A stretch of 11,378 bases of DNA from an uncultured Collinsella sp. (GCA_900549555.1 UROO01000057.1:1-11378); one strand, 5' to 3'; positions 1-6,720 are shown, numbered from the stretch's first letter. A program made the numbers and translations. The notes: a model not told the origin generated them from the letters alone.

Positions 1-47
1 GAGATAGGAGTCCGTCTCGTGGGCTCGGAGATGTGTATAAGAGACAG
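1..47 (+). other. Illumina Nextera P7-side adapter with i7 index (artefact)
   Basis: This is not genomic DNA. Bases 1-5 are the end of the P7 primer. Bases 6-13 (AGGAGTCC) are an 8-base index which, from memory, is the primer form of Nextera i7 N705. Bases 14-47 are the read-2 transposase adapter ending in the 19-bp Tn5 mosaic end AGATGTGTATAAGAGACAG at 29-47. The genomic insert starts at 48. Translating through the adapter gives the well-known spurious N-terminus MYKRQ at 33, so any protein called there is false. Confidence 0.98.
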
Positions 48-508
48 GTGTCGGTTGCCGGGGATATAGTGGCGATACCGGCGGCCGTGCCGCTCGCTAC
101 GCCAGCCCCGGCGCCGGCGCCGCCAACGCCCGAAGCCGTCCGCGCGGCCTCCGAGCGCTTCAGCGCCACGCGAATCCGTGCGAACAACTCCTCAATTGCA
201 AACGGCTTGGTCAGGTAATCGTCGGCGCCGGCATCGAGCCCGGCAACCTTATCCATCACGGCATCGCGCGCGGTGACCATGATCACCGGCACGTCCTTGT
301 GCTTGCGGACACGCCGCAGGACCTCCATGCCGTTGAGCTGCGGCAACAGCACATCGAGCAGAATCAGATCGTAGTCGCGTTCCAGCGCCAGATCCACGGC
401 GGTGCGGCCGTCGGCGGCGTGCTCCACCTGGTAGCCCTCGTGCTCCAGCTCGAGCGTCACAAAGCGGGCGATTTTCTCCTCGTCCTCTACGATCAGAATC
501 CGTGCCAT
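48..508 (-). CDS. Response regulator, OmpR-like receiver domain, 3'-truncated by the adapter
   Basis: Two-component response regulator. The first 153 codons are visible, and the reading frame stays open into the adapter, so no stop is present. The protein begins MARILIVEDEEK. It has the acidic pair E8/D9, phospho-acceptor D52 in LILLDVLLP, the conserved T79 (MVTAR) and K101 in the LTKPF motif, which is a complete receiver domain over residues 1-118. After KRSEA comes an unusually long Ala/Gly-rich linker (about residues 119-153). It is cut before the expected winged-helix DNA-binding domain. The start at 508 is supported by homology; a GGGGG stretch about 5 bases upstream is a weak ribosome site. 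It lies 18 bp downstream of the DUF4342 gene on the same strand, so the two are probably cotranscribed, and a histidine kinase gene would be expected further left. The receiver call is firm; the OmpR class is inferred from the receiver type alone. Confidence 0.93.
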
Positions 509-526
509 GCGTGCCCCCGTCTGCGA

Positions 527-1069
527 TTACTTGTCGTCGTTCAGATTTTGCTTGATGTCGTCCGCGGCATCGGCAGCGTGATTCATAAGGTTGTTGATGC
601 TGCCGGGCACGTCACCGTCGCTGTCGATGCGGTAGCGCATGCCAAAGAACAGGCCAATCAGCATCAGCCATATCGTGGCGCCCCAAGCAAACAGCGCGAC
701 GATGGGGATCAGGATGGGGATGTTGAGGATGATCGCATCGCGGCGCGTGGCGATAAACTTGGTGTCCAGGCTCAGGCGGAAGAGCTTTTTGAGGTACTCC
801 CACACGCTGTCCATCTTCTTGGAGAAGTCGGTCTTTTCGCTCGACTTCTCGTAGGCGGCCTGCGCAGCGACCATCTCGGCCGAGGGCTCATCGACTGGCG
901 CGGACTCGGTGGCGGCATGCGCCGATGCGGTCTGGGTCTTGCCCTGCGACTCGAGCCAAATGATGGCATCCAGAACGTTGCCGTCGGCGGCGTCGAGCGC
1001 GGCCTTGGCATCGGTGTAGCTCACGTTGCACTTGGTGCGGATGGTTTCAACTTTTTCGAGGTCGTCCAT
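527..1069 (-). CDS. DUF4342 protein with N-terminal UBA-like domain and membrane segment
   Basis: 180 residues. Residues 1-43 (MDDLEKVETIRTKCNVSYTD, then ALDAADGNVLDAIIWLE) form a UBA/TS-N-like three-helix module, as also seen in elongation factor Ts and nascent-polypeptide complex proteins. Residues 45-80 are a low-complexity Ala/Ser/Glu linker. Residues 81-150 match the DUF4342 pattern as I know it: a basic amphipathic stretch (KKLFRLSLDTKFIATRRDAI), then a hydrophobic region at 113-143 that could span the membrane once or form a hairpin, ending GMRYRID. The tail at 151-180 is acidic. No enzymatic motif is visible and the function is unknown. The start is set by a GAAAGGA ribosome site 6 bases upstream. 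The gene precedes the response regulator by 18 bp, so a role in envelope sensing or in the output of that two-component system is plausible but inferred. Confidence 0.88.
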   Translation of the reverse strand: MDDLEKVETIRTKCNVSYTDAKAALDAADGNVLDAIIWLESQGKTQTASAHAATESAPVDEPSAEMVAAQAAYEKSSEKTDFSKKMDSVWEYLKKLFRLSLDTKFIATRRDAIILNIPILIPIVALFAWGATIWLMLIGLFFGMRYRIDSDGDVPGSINNLMNHAADAADDIKQNLNDDK

Positions 1070-1182
1070 GACCTGTCCTTTCGTTCGATGGGCGCGACGC
1101 CGGGCGATTTGCCCGGGCGCGAGCGTTGCGTTCGGCGGCCTGCGTGGCGCCGCCCCGCCCTTGGTCGAACTCTATAGTGCAG

Positions 1183-1210
1183 GTTATAGATTAAGCGATT
1201 CTTGAGCCAA
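1183..1210 (-). promoter_or_regulatory. Candidate promoter for the DUF4342-response regulator operon
   Basis: On the minus strand, TTGGCT (1205-1210) and TATAAC (1183-1188) are separated by 16 bases and lie about 115 bases upstream of the DUF4342 start. They match the sigma-70-type consensus 4/6 and 5/6. A second possible -10 (TATAGA, 1171-1176) has no good partner. This is inferred from motifs only. Confidence 0.35.
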
Positions 1211-1222
1211 GATTAATCTTGG
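1207..1222. promoter_or_regulatory. Perfect 16-bp palindrome, candidate operator
   Basis: CCAAGATTAATCTTGG is a perfect palindrome with no spacer. It overlaps the candidate -35 of the minus-strand promoter by four bases, where a dimeric regulator would block or recruit polymerase. It is too compact, with no loop, to act as an RNA terminator. The binding protein is unknown. Confidence 0.4.
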
Positions 1223-1278
1223 ATGAGTTTTTGGGTGGCAGTGGGGAAGGGAGAGGTGTCCTTCTAGGTAGCTAGCGG

Positions 1279-1460
1279 CGAGGTCTAATACTTTTCCGAG
1301 AAGTGAACGAGCTAAATCGGGCCCCCGAAGCATCGACACTTTAAGGGCATCGTTTCCTGCGGTTTCGATACTGGAATCCTGCGATCTTGCCGACGAAAAA
1401 TGTGGATGCTTCAGGGGTCCTAAAACAGACGTTCACTTCGCGGAAAAGTATTAGACCTCG
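1279..1460. repeat. 182-bp imperfect palindromic element with 30-bp terminal inverted repeats
   Basis: The left arm 1279-1308 begins CGAGGTCTAATACTTTTCCG. It is the reverse complement of the right arm 1431-1460 except for one base (29/30). In exactly the same register, an inner pair (1322-1334 against 1405-1417, ending GAAGCATC) matches 12/13, and weaker pairing continues for several bases. The two stems are separated by an unpaired 13-nt stretch on each side, and the centre (about 1348-1391) is not palindromic. Immediately outside lies TAGCGG on both sides (1273-1278 and 1462-1467, the right copy offset by one base), a possible target-site duplication. There is no transposase inside. It looks like a MITE- or REP-like non-autonomous element, or a gene for a long-hairpin RNA. 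Confidence 0.75.
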
Positions 1461-1555
1461 ATAGCGGGGGATGGGGTACCGGTGTAAAACGGCGTCAAGG
1501 GGTGGTTGAGCAGGCGGTTTTCAGGCGACTGGGACATGGCGGGCGGTCGATCGCC

Positions 1556-1561
1556 TATACT
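1556..1561 (+). promoter_or_regulatory. Candidate -10 box for the NUDIX gene
   Basis: TATACT lies 33 bases upstream of the NUDIX ATG. The best upstream partner is GGGACA (1531-1536), with a long 19-base spacer, so the -35 is weak. It lies downstream of the palindromic element, so the element sits outside this promoter. Confidence 0.3.
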
Positions 1562-1594
1562 GGTTGGGCTCAACTGGAGAGGTGATGACTAGTT

Positions 1595-1990
1595 ATGAAA
1601 TCAATCAATGTTGCAGCAGCGATTATTCAGAAGGACGGGAAAATCCTGAGCTGCCAGCGCGGCTATGGAGAATTTAAAGATGGCTGGGAGTTTCCGGGCG
1701 GCAAGCTCGAGCCGGGCGAGACCGGCGAGCAGGCAATCGTGCGCGAGATTCAAGAAGAGCTCGAGGTCACGATCGGTAACCTCGACTATCTTTGCACGGT
1801 CGAACACGATTACGAGACGTTCCATCTGTCGATGCAGTGCTACCTGGCTAATATCCTTTCGGGGGAGTTCAAAGAGCACGCTCACGAGGACATGAAGTGG
1901 CTCGATACCAATAACCTGTGGGATGTCGATTGGCTTCCGGCGGACGTTAAAGTCGTTAGGGAACTCGAAAAGAAACTCGGGCTTATGTAA
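1595..1990 (+). CDS. MutT-like NUDIX (deoxy)nucleoside triphosphate pyrophosphohydrolase
   Basis: 131 residues, the usual size for a single-domain MutT-type hydrolase. These cytosolic enzymes split nucleoside triphosphates, often oxidised ones such as 8-oxo-dGTP, to the monophosphate and pyrophosphate. The fold's landmarks are present: WEFPGGK at 31-37, and the NUDIX box from G36 through E42 to R50-E51-x-x-E54-E55, so the metal-binding glutamates are intact. The box's usual second glycine is replaced by E57 (EELEV). GAGAGGTGA about 12 bases upstream supports the ATG at 1595. The gene faces the PLD-helicase gene and shares a bidirectional hairpin terminator with it; only 39 bp separate the stop codons. 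Substrate preference cannot be read from sequence, so mutT itself is not assigned. Confidence 0.93.
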   Translation: MKSINVAAAIIQKDGKILSCQRGYGEFKDGWEFPGGKLEPGETGEQAIVREIQEELEVTIGNLDYLCTVEHDYETFHLSMQCYLANILSGEFKEHAHEDMKWLDTNNLWDVDWLPADVKVVRELEKKLGLM

Positions 1991-2028
1991 GAAAGGAGCG
2001 GGCGTCACATGGCGGCCCGCTCCTTTCT
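1990..2028. terminator. Bidirectional hairpin terminator between convergent genes
   Basis: A 14-bp perfect inverted repeat (AGAAAGGAGCGGGC at 1990-2003 and its complement at 2015-2028) with an 11-nt loop. It fills the gap between the stops of the NUDIX gene (1988-1990, +) and the helicase gene (2030-2032, -). Either transcript exits into a short pyrimidine-rich tail, so it can serve both strands; neither side has a long T run. Confidence 0.8.
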
Positions 2029-2029
2029 G

Positions 2030-4906
2030 TTACTCGGCCTCGCTCAAATCGCTGAGCATAAACTCATAAATGTCCTGCCTCACGGGCGCATTGAGCTCAT
2101 ATTCGATTTCGACGGCGTTGTCGCCGCTCTTAGTTTTAATAGCCTCGAACTCGCCGGTCGGATGCATTTCGCCCAAGAAATAGAACTCCTTGCCACCCTT
2201 ATCGTCCTTGTTCTTTCGCATAAACAAATACGTCTTCAAGCCGTTTTCTGGCCATGCCTGCAGTCGCAGAATCTCGGGGGAGTTGAGCGTACGGTTGTTC
2301 TTAGAGATTGCAACTAGCTTACTCGGCGAAACAAAGCGGTCTTCATACTGAATGGACTCGCTAATGTCGGGTGCCTTGTCATAGTTAATAAATACGGGGA
2401 ATGTATTGGTCTTCTCGTCGTAGAAGTAACCGCCAAGATTTTGGCCGTTGATGTTCTTTTCCCAGTTCATCAAGCGGCAAACCTCTTCGTACGTGTACTT
2501 GGCGTTGAGAACGAAATTTGTGTTTTCGTACGTCTCGGCATAGTCGAGTCGGTTGCGCGCAATACCAAAATCCAGCACCTCGAGAATCTGACGCTTGAAC
2601 TCTGCGTTGCGCAGGGCGGTCGCAAACGCTTCGGTCAGACGAGGTCCGGCTCCATCGTCAATAAGCAGGGAAACGAAATCCTTAGGAGTGGCAAAGTCGC
2701 CCTTAAGGACTGCGATTGCCGACCTAACGGCGCTGTCCTTAAGCTGTGCGCGGTAGTTCCTAAGCGCAGCCTCGCGCATATGCCGGTAGCCCTCGTGTCC
2801 GGCTTCGACGAGCGTTTGAAGCAGATAGAGGTCTTCGAATCGCTTGCCCGCGGCGAGCTTTTGCGAAATAAATTTGAGAATCTTGGTTTGATCAGAGGAA
2901 AAATGGACTGTGTAGCCCGGCTCGTATTTGGAAAGAAATGCGTGGTAGGACCCCAGGCCGCTGTTCTTGAAGATAAGCAGCGGATCGATGGAGCCATTAC
3001 GATCAAATTCGAGCAGCGATGGAATCTTGCCGAGTTTCTGACGCAAGTCGAGATATTCGTTCTTCAAAAATCTGACGGAGGTAAAATCGCCGTCGTCGAT
3101 GGCCTTATAGATGCGAGCTTCGGAAATACGATCGAAGCTTACCGTTGAGCATCCGGGGATCGCCGAATCGCTCTCTTGGACGAGACGACGCAGACGGTCT
3201 TTGTTGTACGTCTTGTCACCCGAAAGCGCGATGGGCACCAAGAAGTTGCTCTGGTAATTGCCAATAAAGTCTAGTACCAGTGCGTATTCCTTGCCATCAT
3301 TCAGGCGCAAACCTCGTCCGAGCTGCTGAACAAAGATGATTGCGGAGTCGGTGCGTCGAAGCATGATGATCTGATTGAGCGAGGGGATGTCGACGCCCTC
3401 GTTCATGATATCGACCGAGAAAATGTACTCGAGCTCGCCGGCTTCAAGTTGGCTAATCGCGGCATCGCGGACTTCATCGGAATCTTGACCGCTAATCGCA
3501 GCCGTTCGATATCCGAGAACGTTGAATTTGCGCGACAGTTCTTCGGCCTCGGCGTTTCGATTGCAGAAAATTAAGCCCCTGCGGTTGCTTTTGGCGACGC
3601 TATATTCTTCGATCTTCTCGGTGATGTGACGCACGCGTTCATCGGACGTCAAACGCCCGAACAGAGCGGTATCTTCGACCGTCTCATCGTCAATCTCCAG
3701 ATCGTGAATGCCAAAATAATGGAAGGGGGCTAGCATCTCTTCGGCCAAAGCGTCCTGCAGCGTGATCTGGAACGCGATGACGTGATTGAAAAGGGCAAAG
3801 ACGTCGTAGCCGTCGGTGCGATTAGGCGTAGCGGTCATGCCAAGATAAAACCGAGGCGTAAAGTGCGACATGATGGATTGGTAGCTCTGAGATCCCGTGC
3901 GGTGGGCCTCGTCGATGACGATGTAGTCGAACTCATCGGGACGGAAACCGCTCAGATGTTTGGCGACCGAAGAACACATGGCAAACACGCAGGTGGCATT
4001 GCTTATATTCTTGCCAGTTTGATAGGTGTCGAACGTATAGGTACTACCTAAGAGCCGTTCGTAGCTTACACGGGAGGCGTCTATAATGCGTCGGCGGTGC
4101 GCAAGAAAGAGGATGCGCCGGGGTTTAGTTGCGAGCACGTCGAACGCCGAAAGGAAGGTCTTGCCAGTGCCGGTTGCCGAGACCAGCAATGCACGGGTCT
4201 CGCCCTTGCGGTGGATTACGCCGAGCGCCTCAAGGGCGCGCTGCTGCATTTTATTGGGCTTGATTACTTCGAGGTCGTTCGTGGTTGGGCTAACAGTTGC
4301 CTGGAACGTCGGTTTCGATTTGGGCTTTGACGGATGTGCCGATCGATATGCGGCATAGTTTTCAATCCAGTCTTGGGAAAGCAAAACGGTTGAGGTGTCG
4401 TTCCACAACGAATTGAACTCGCCCCTCAGTTCGCCGAGTAGGCGGCTGTTCTCGACAGTCTGGTACAGCACGTTCCATTCTTTATTGCAGGTGAGGGCGG
4501 TCTGCGTCATGTTCGAGCTGCCGACGATGACCGTGCTGGTTTCGCCCTTATCAAAAATGTATCCCTTGGCATGCAGATTACCCTGGAATACGCGAACTTC
4601 CATGTTGTCGTATTCCAGGAGCTTGCGAAAGGCATCGGGTGAGTTGAAGTTGAGATAGGTGGACGTGAGCAGCCTGCCCTTAATGCCACGCTGCTTGAGC
4701 TCCTGGAACGTCTCGACCAGGATTTGAAGGCCGCCGTCTGCAACAAACGCTACGCAAAAGTCAAAAGAGCCGCAGGTTGAGAGCTGCTCCTTGATAACGG
4801 ATAGTAGTGTTCCGCCTGTCGCCTTTGAGTTGGCGATGAGCTTGGGTGAATCGTTCTCGCGTGCAAGCGAGTCGAATTCAATATCAATCTGCTGCTGCGT
4901 AGTCAT
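2030..4906 (-). CDS. PLD-nuclease-like / superfamily 2 helicase / DUF3427 protein
   Basis: 958 residues from the ATG at 4906. Residues about 25-185 are a phospholipase D-like domain with one HKD-type motif (H112-x-K114, then GSSN with S130 and N132), usual for dimeric nucleases or DNA-binding relatives. A Q-rich stretch (KMQQRAL, about 219-225) introduces an SF2 helicase: Walker A SATGTGKT at 243-250, DEAH at 332-335, TATP at 358-361, motif VI QQLGRGLR about 527-534. The rest, from about 545, matches DUF3427, ending in a beta-rich module (GGYFYDEKTNTFPVF, EDRFVSP). An upstream TTG (4915) is in frame, but the GAAAGG site at 4917-4922 is spaced properly only for the ATG. All motifs look intact. 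The gene is less GC-rich than its neighbours. An ATP-dependent DNA or RNA processing role in repair or defence is inferred. Confidence 0.92.
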   Translation of the reverse strand: MTTQQQIDIEFDSLARENDSPKLIANSKATGGTLLSVIKEQLSTCGSFDFCVAFVADGGLQILVETFQELKQRGIKGRLLTSTYLNFNSPDAFRKLLEYDNMEVRVFQGNLHAKGYIFDKGETSTVIVGSSNMTQTALTCNKEWNVLYQTVENSRLLGELRGEFNSLWNDTSTVLLSQDWIENYAAYRSAHPSKPKSKPTFQATVSPTTNDLEVIKPNKMQQRALEALGVIHRKGETRALLVSATGTGKTFLSAFDVLATKPRRILFLAHRRRIIDASRVSYERLLGSTYTFDTYQTGKNISNATCVFAMCSSVAKHLSGFRPDEFDYIVIDEAHRTGSQSYQSIMSHFTPRFYLGMTATPNRTDGYDVFALFNHVIAFQITLQDALAEEMLAPFHYFGIHDLEIDDETVEDTALFGRLTSDERVRHITEKIEEYSVAKSNRRGLIFCNRNAEAEELSRKFNVLGYRTAAISGQDSDEVRDAAISQLEAGELEYIFSVDIMNEGVDIPSLNQIIMLRRTDSAIIFVQQLGRGLRLNDGKEYALVLDFIGNYQSNFLVPIALSGDKTYNKDRLRRLVQESDSAIPGCSTVSFDRISEARIYKAIDDGDFTSVRFLKNEYLDLRQKLGKIPSLLEFDRNGSIDPLLIFKNSGLGSYHAFLSKYEPGYTVHFSSDQTKILKFISQKLAAGKRFEDLYLLQTLVEAGHEGYRHMREAALRNYRAQLKDSAVRSAIAVLKGDFATPKDFVSLLIDDGAGPRLTEAFATALRNAEFKRQILEVLDFGIARNRLDYAETYENTNFVLNAKYTYEEVCRLMNWEKNINGQNLGGYFYDEKTNTFPVFINYDKAPDISESIQYEDRFVSPSKLVAISKNNRTLNSPEILRLQAWPENGLKTYLFMRKNKDDKGGKEFYFLGEMHPTGEFEAIKTKSGDNAVEIEYELNAPVRQDIYEFMLSDLSEAE

Positions 4907-5288
4907 CCCGGCCAAACCTTTCGAAAGACTATGTTGGCGCCAGGATAACAGATCGATCGTTCGTGTTTTGGGCGTATGTGATTTTTAGACTATCGGCTAC
5001 TCAAGTTTGTGGCTGCGGCCTTGGTGCCGTGTCTTGCTGGGCCTCTCTCTATCTATGTGTATGTGTTTTCGTCTTATAGGCTGCTGGGAGAAGTCCTGCC
5101 CCCAAGATTCCGCGCATGCCATGGCTCCGTGTCGGCCATGTGGCAAGCTGCTTGTCATAGCCTCGCCGGAATCCGACTGCAAATGGCCACGGACGGATAT
5201 GCAGGTTCTTGTCGCTACGTGAGAAAAACTTGCAAAACTCGCAAGTTCTTGTCATGCTGTGAGAAAAACTTGCAGATTGGGGCGGGCG
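4907..5288. other. Intergenic region between divergent helicase and AAA ATPase genes
   Basis: No recognisable gene. Frames of 60-95 codons exist on both strands over 4997-5296, but their translations are Cys/Arg/Ser-rich, lack ribosome sites and contradict each other. The stretch must carry the promoters of both flanking genes, yet I find no clear -35/-10 pair for the helicase. The last 80 bases are the tandem palindromic repeats described separately. The central 200 bases show nothing I can name. Confidence 0.6.
5201..5280 (+). repeat. Two tandem 40-bp palindromic units upstream of the ATPase gene
   Basis: Unit 1 (5201-5240) and unit 2 (5241-5280) have an exact 40-bp period. GCARGTTCTTGTC and GTGAGAAAAACTTGCA are conserved; the 5-base centre and last 6 bases vary. 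Each 33-bp core is itself an imperfect palindrome, with GCAAGTT answered by AACTTGC. Conserved arms with variable centres fit binding sites for a dimeric regulator. Unit 2 ends 8 bases before the ATPase start, so it covers the leader and probably the promoter (TTGCAA at 5230-5235 could be a -35). This looks like an autoregulatory operator. Confidence 0.75.
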
Positions 5289-6584
5289 ATGGATAAACGG
5301 ATGGTTCCTAGAAATCGATATCTCGAAAAGTTGATCGCCTTTCGTGATGCGGATGTCATCAAGGTCGTAACGGGTATGCGCCGTTGTGGCAAATCGACGC
5401 TTCTGGACATGATGCGCAAACATCTGGAGGATAACGGCGTTCCATCCGAATGTCTTTTGACCTTTAAGATGGAGTCGTTTGAGCTGGAGGGCGTGCGTGA
5501 TTGGCGAGAGCTTTACCGCCACGTCGACGGCCTAATGCCTGCGGGCAAGAGGTGCTATCTCTTCTTCGACGAGCTTCAGGAGGTTGCCGGATGGGAGAAG
5601 GCGATTAACGCACTTCGTGTCGACCGGGACTGCGATATATATGTTACGGGTTCGAATGCTTTTCTCCTCTCGTCAGAGATTGCGACCTTAATCTCGGGCA
5701 GATATGTCGAGATTCGGATGCATCCGCTCACTTTTTCGGAATATGTCGACTTTCTTGGTCCGACTGACGTCACGAATAGGCTCGCTGTTTTTGGTCGGGA
5801 GGACATCGTTGCGCTCGACGATCTTCTCGACCGTTATCTTACGTTTGGAGGTCTGCCGTTTCTCGCTGCTTCAAAGCTGCCAGAGCGGGAAATGAAGGAC
5901 TATATCTGGAGCACGTACCAAACAATCGTCGGGCGCGACATTTTGGCTCGCGAGGCGCGTCGGGGTAGACGGTCGGTGACGAGCAGGAGTGTGCTCGACC
6001 GCGTCACTTCCTACTTGGCTGATAACATTTCAAACCCGACATCAATTAATAAGATCGTTGGAACGCTGGCAGAGAACGGGGTGAAATCCTCGCACGGCGT
6101 CGTGGACACTTGTGTGTCCGCCCTTGAGGAGACCTATATCTTTTCGCATGCGCGCCGATTTGATATTAAGGGTCGGGACATTTTGAAGACCGGCGGCAAG
6201 TTTTACATTGATGATCTGGGACTTCGAGCCTTCTTGGATGGGTATCGCGGCAGCGACAGCGGGCGTGTTCTCGAAAATGCCGTTTACAATCGCCTTGTCT
6301 ATGACGGATACCAGGTCTTCACGGGTCATCTTCGAGATGCCGAAATCGACTTTGTTGCGATAGGCGACGGCTCGGATCGTAAGTTTATTCAGGTCACAGA
6401 GTCGATTGACGAGGAGGCGACGCGTAGGCGCGAGCTGCGTCCATTTGAGCTCAGGTCGCTCGAGAAGATTACCGGCGGTTACGAGAAGATCGTCGTCGTT
6501 CGTCAGGGGAGCCATCCGACCGACATCGACGGCATCAAAATCGTTTCTGCAGTCGATTTCTTAATGGGTAGGCTTGGGGCTTAG
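5289..6584 (+). CDS. AAA_14 / DUF4143 family ATPase
   Basis: 431 residues, normal for this family (about 380-450). Residues 1-160 are the P-loop part: VVTGMRRCGKSTLL with K35-S36, Walker B YLFFDELQE with D94-E95, then YVTGSNAFLLSSEIATLISG (119-138) as the sensor and arginine region. HPLTFSEY follows at 145-152, and GRDI at 215-218 marks the DUF4143 part. The C-terminal third resembles a PD-(D/E)xK fold (E329 in LENAVYNRL, D354 in EIDFVA, then KFIQV), but the usual catalytic E-x-K is Q368-V-T, so nuclease activity is doubtful. Function in this widespread family is poorly defined. The ATG at 5289 is chosen (GGGG about 10 bases upstream); ATG 5301 is also possible. A GTG at 5259 lies inside the palindromic repeat and has no ribosome site. 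The gene stands alone, with its own operator-like repeats and a downstream terminator. Confidence 0.9.
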   Translation: MDKRMVPRNRYLEKLIAFRDADVIKVVTGMRRCGKSTLLDMMRKHLEDNGVPSECLLTFKMESFELEGVRDWRELYRHVDGLMPAGKRCYLFFDELQEVAGWEKAINALRVDRDCDIYVTGSNAFLLSSEIATLISGRYVEIRMHPLTFSEYVDFLGPTDVTNRLAVFGREDIVALDDLLDRYLTFGGLPFLAASKLPEREMKDYIWSTYQTIVGRDILAREARRGRRSVTSRSVLDRVTSYLADNISNPTSINKIVGTLAENGVKSSHGVVDTCVSALEETYIFSHARRFDIKGRDILKTGGKFYIDDLGLRAFLDGYRGSDSGRVLENAVYNRLVYDGYQVFTGHLRDAEIDFVAIGDGSDRKFIQVTESIDEEATRRRELRPFELRSLEKITGGYEKIVVVRQGSHPTDIDGIKIVSAVDFLMGRLGA

Positions 6585-6681
6585 GGCGTTTGGAGCGCGT
6601 CTGTTTCCTATGTCTAGCGACATTGCCACAGCTCGTGACGCCGCCGGCTCCTTCCTCTCCGTCAAGCGGCACCAACTCAGC

Positions 6682-6714
6682 TGATCCGTTGGGGACGGAG
6701 GAAAGCGGATCATT
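6682..6714 (-). repeat. 33-bp dispersed palindromic repeat, copy 1
   Basis: Read on the minus strand this matches 9342-9374 at 30/33 positions, including an identical 16-base core (TTTCCTCCGTCCCCAA). Its ends are inverted (TGATCCG 6682-6688 and CGGATCA 6706-6712), so it can form a 7-bp stem. It lies between the ATPase stop and its terminator. Two copies in 11 kb, both intergenic and in opposite orientation, suggest a genome-wide REP-like family. Confidence 0.7.
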
Positions 6715-6720
6715 TTCGGT

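Larger units (their letters stand above)
1070..1594. other. Intergenic region between divergent DUF4342 and NUDIX genes
   Basis: No convincing gene. From left to right it holds a GC-rich minus-strand leader with two potential hairpins (6-bp stem 1100-1105/1111-1116; 6-bp stem GGCGGC/GCCGCC at 1134-1154), a candidate minus-strand promoter (1183-1210) overlapped by a palindrome (1207-1222), the 182-bp inverted-repeat element (1279-1460) and the NUDIX leader with a TATACT box. Long reading frames on the plus strand over 299-1177 are antisense shadows of the two left-hand genes. Confidence 0.8.

Noticed and set aside
33..218. 61-codon plus-strand frame beginning MYKRQ
   Set aside because: Its start codon is inside the adapter mosaic end, and the rest is antisense to the response regulator.
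299..1177. 292-codon plus-strand frame
   Set aside because: It is a GC-rich shadow antisense to the response regulator and DUF4342 genes, without ribosome site or family features.
4913..4915. TTG start for the helicase
   Set aside because: The GAAAGG site would be only one base away. The in-frame ATG at 4904-4906 has workable spacing.
5201..5280. Possible CRISPR array
   Set aside because: There are only two units, with a contiguous 40-bp period and no true spacers; the variable bases lie at the palindrome centre and unit end, and no cas gene is present.
5007..5296. Short Cys-rich frames upstream of the ATPase
   Set aside because: No ribosome sites and implausible composition; they overlap the palindromic repeats in two frames.
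6610..6684. 24-codon frame beginning MSSDIATARD
   Set aside because: No Shine-Dalgarno, and it ends inside the dispersed repeat; nothing distinguishes it from chance.
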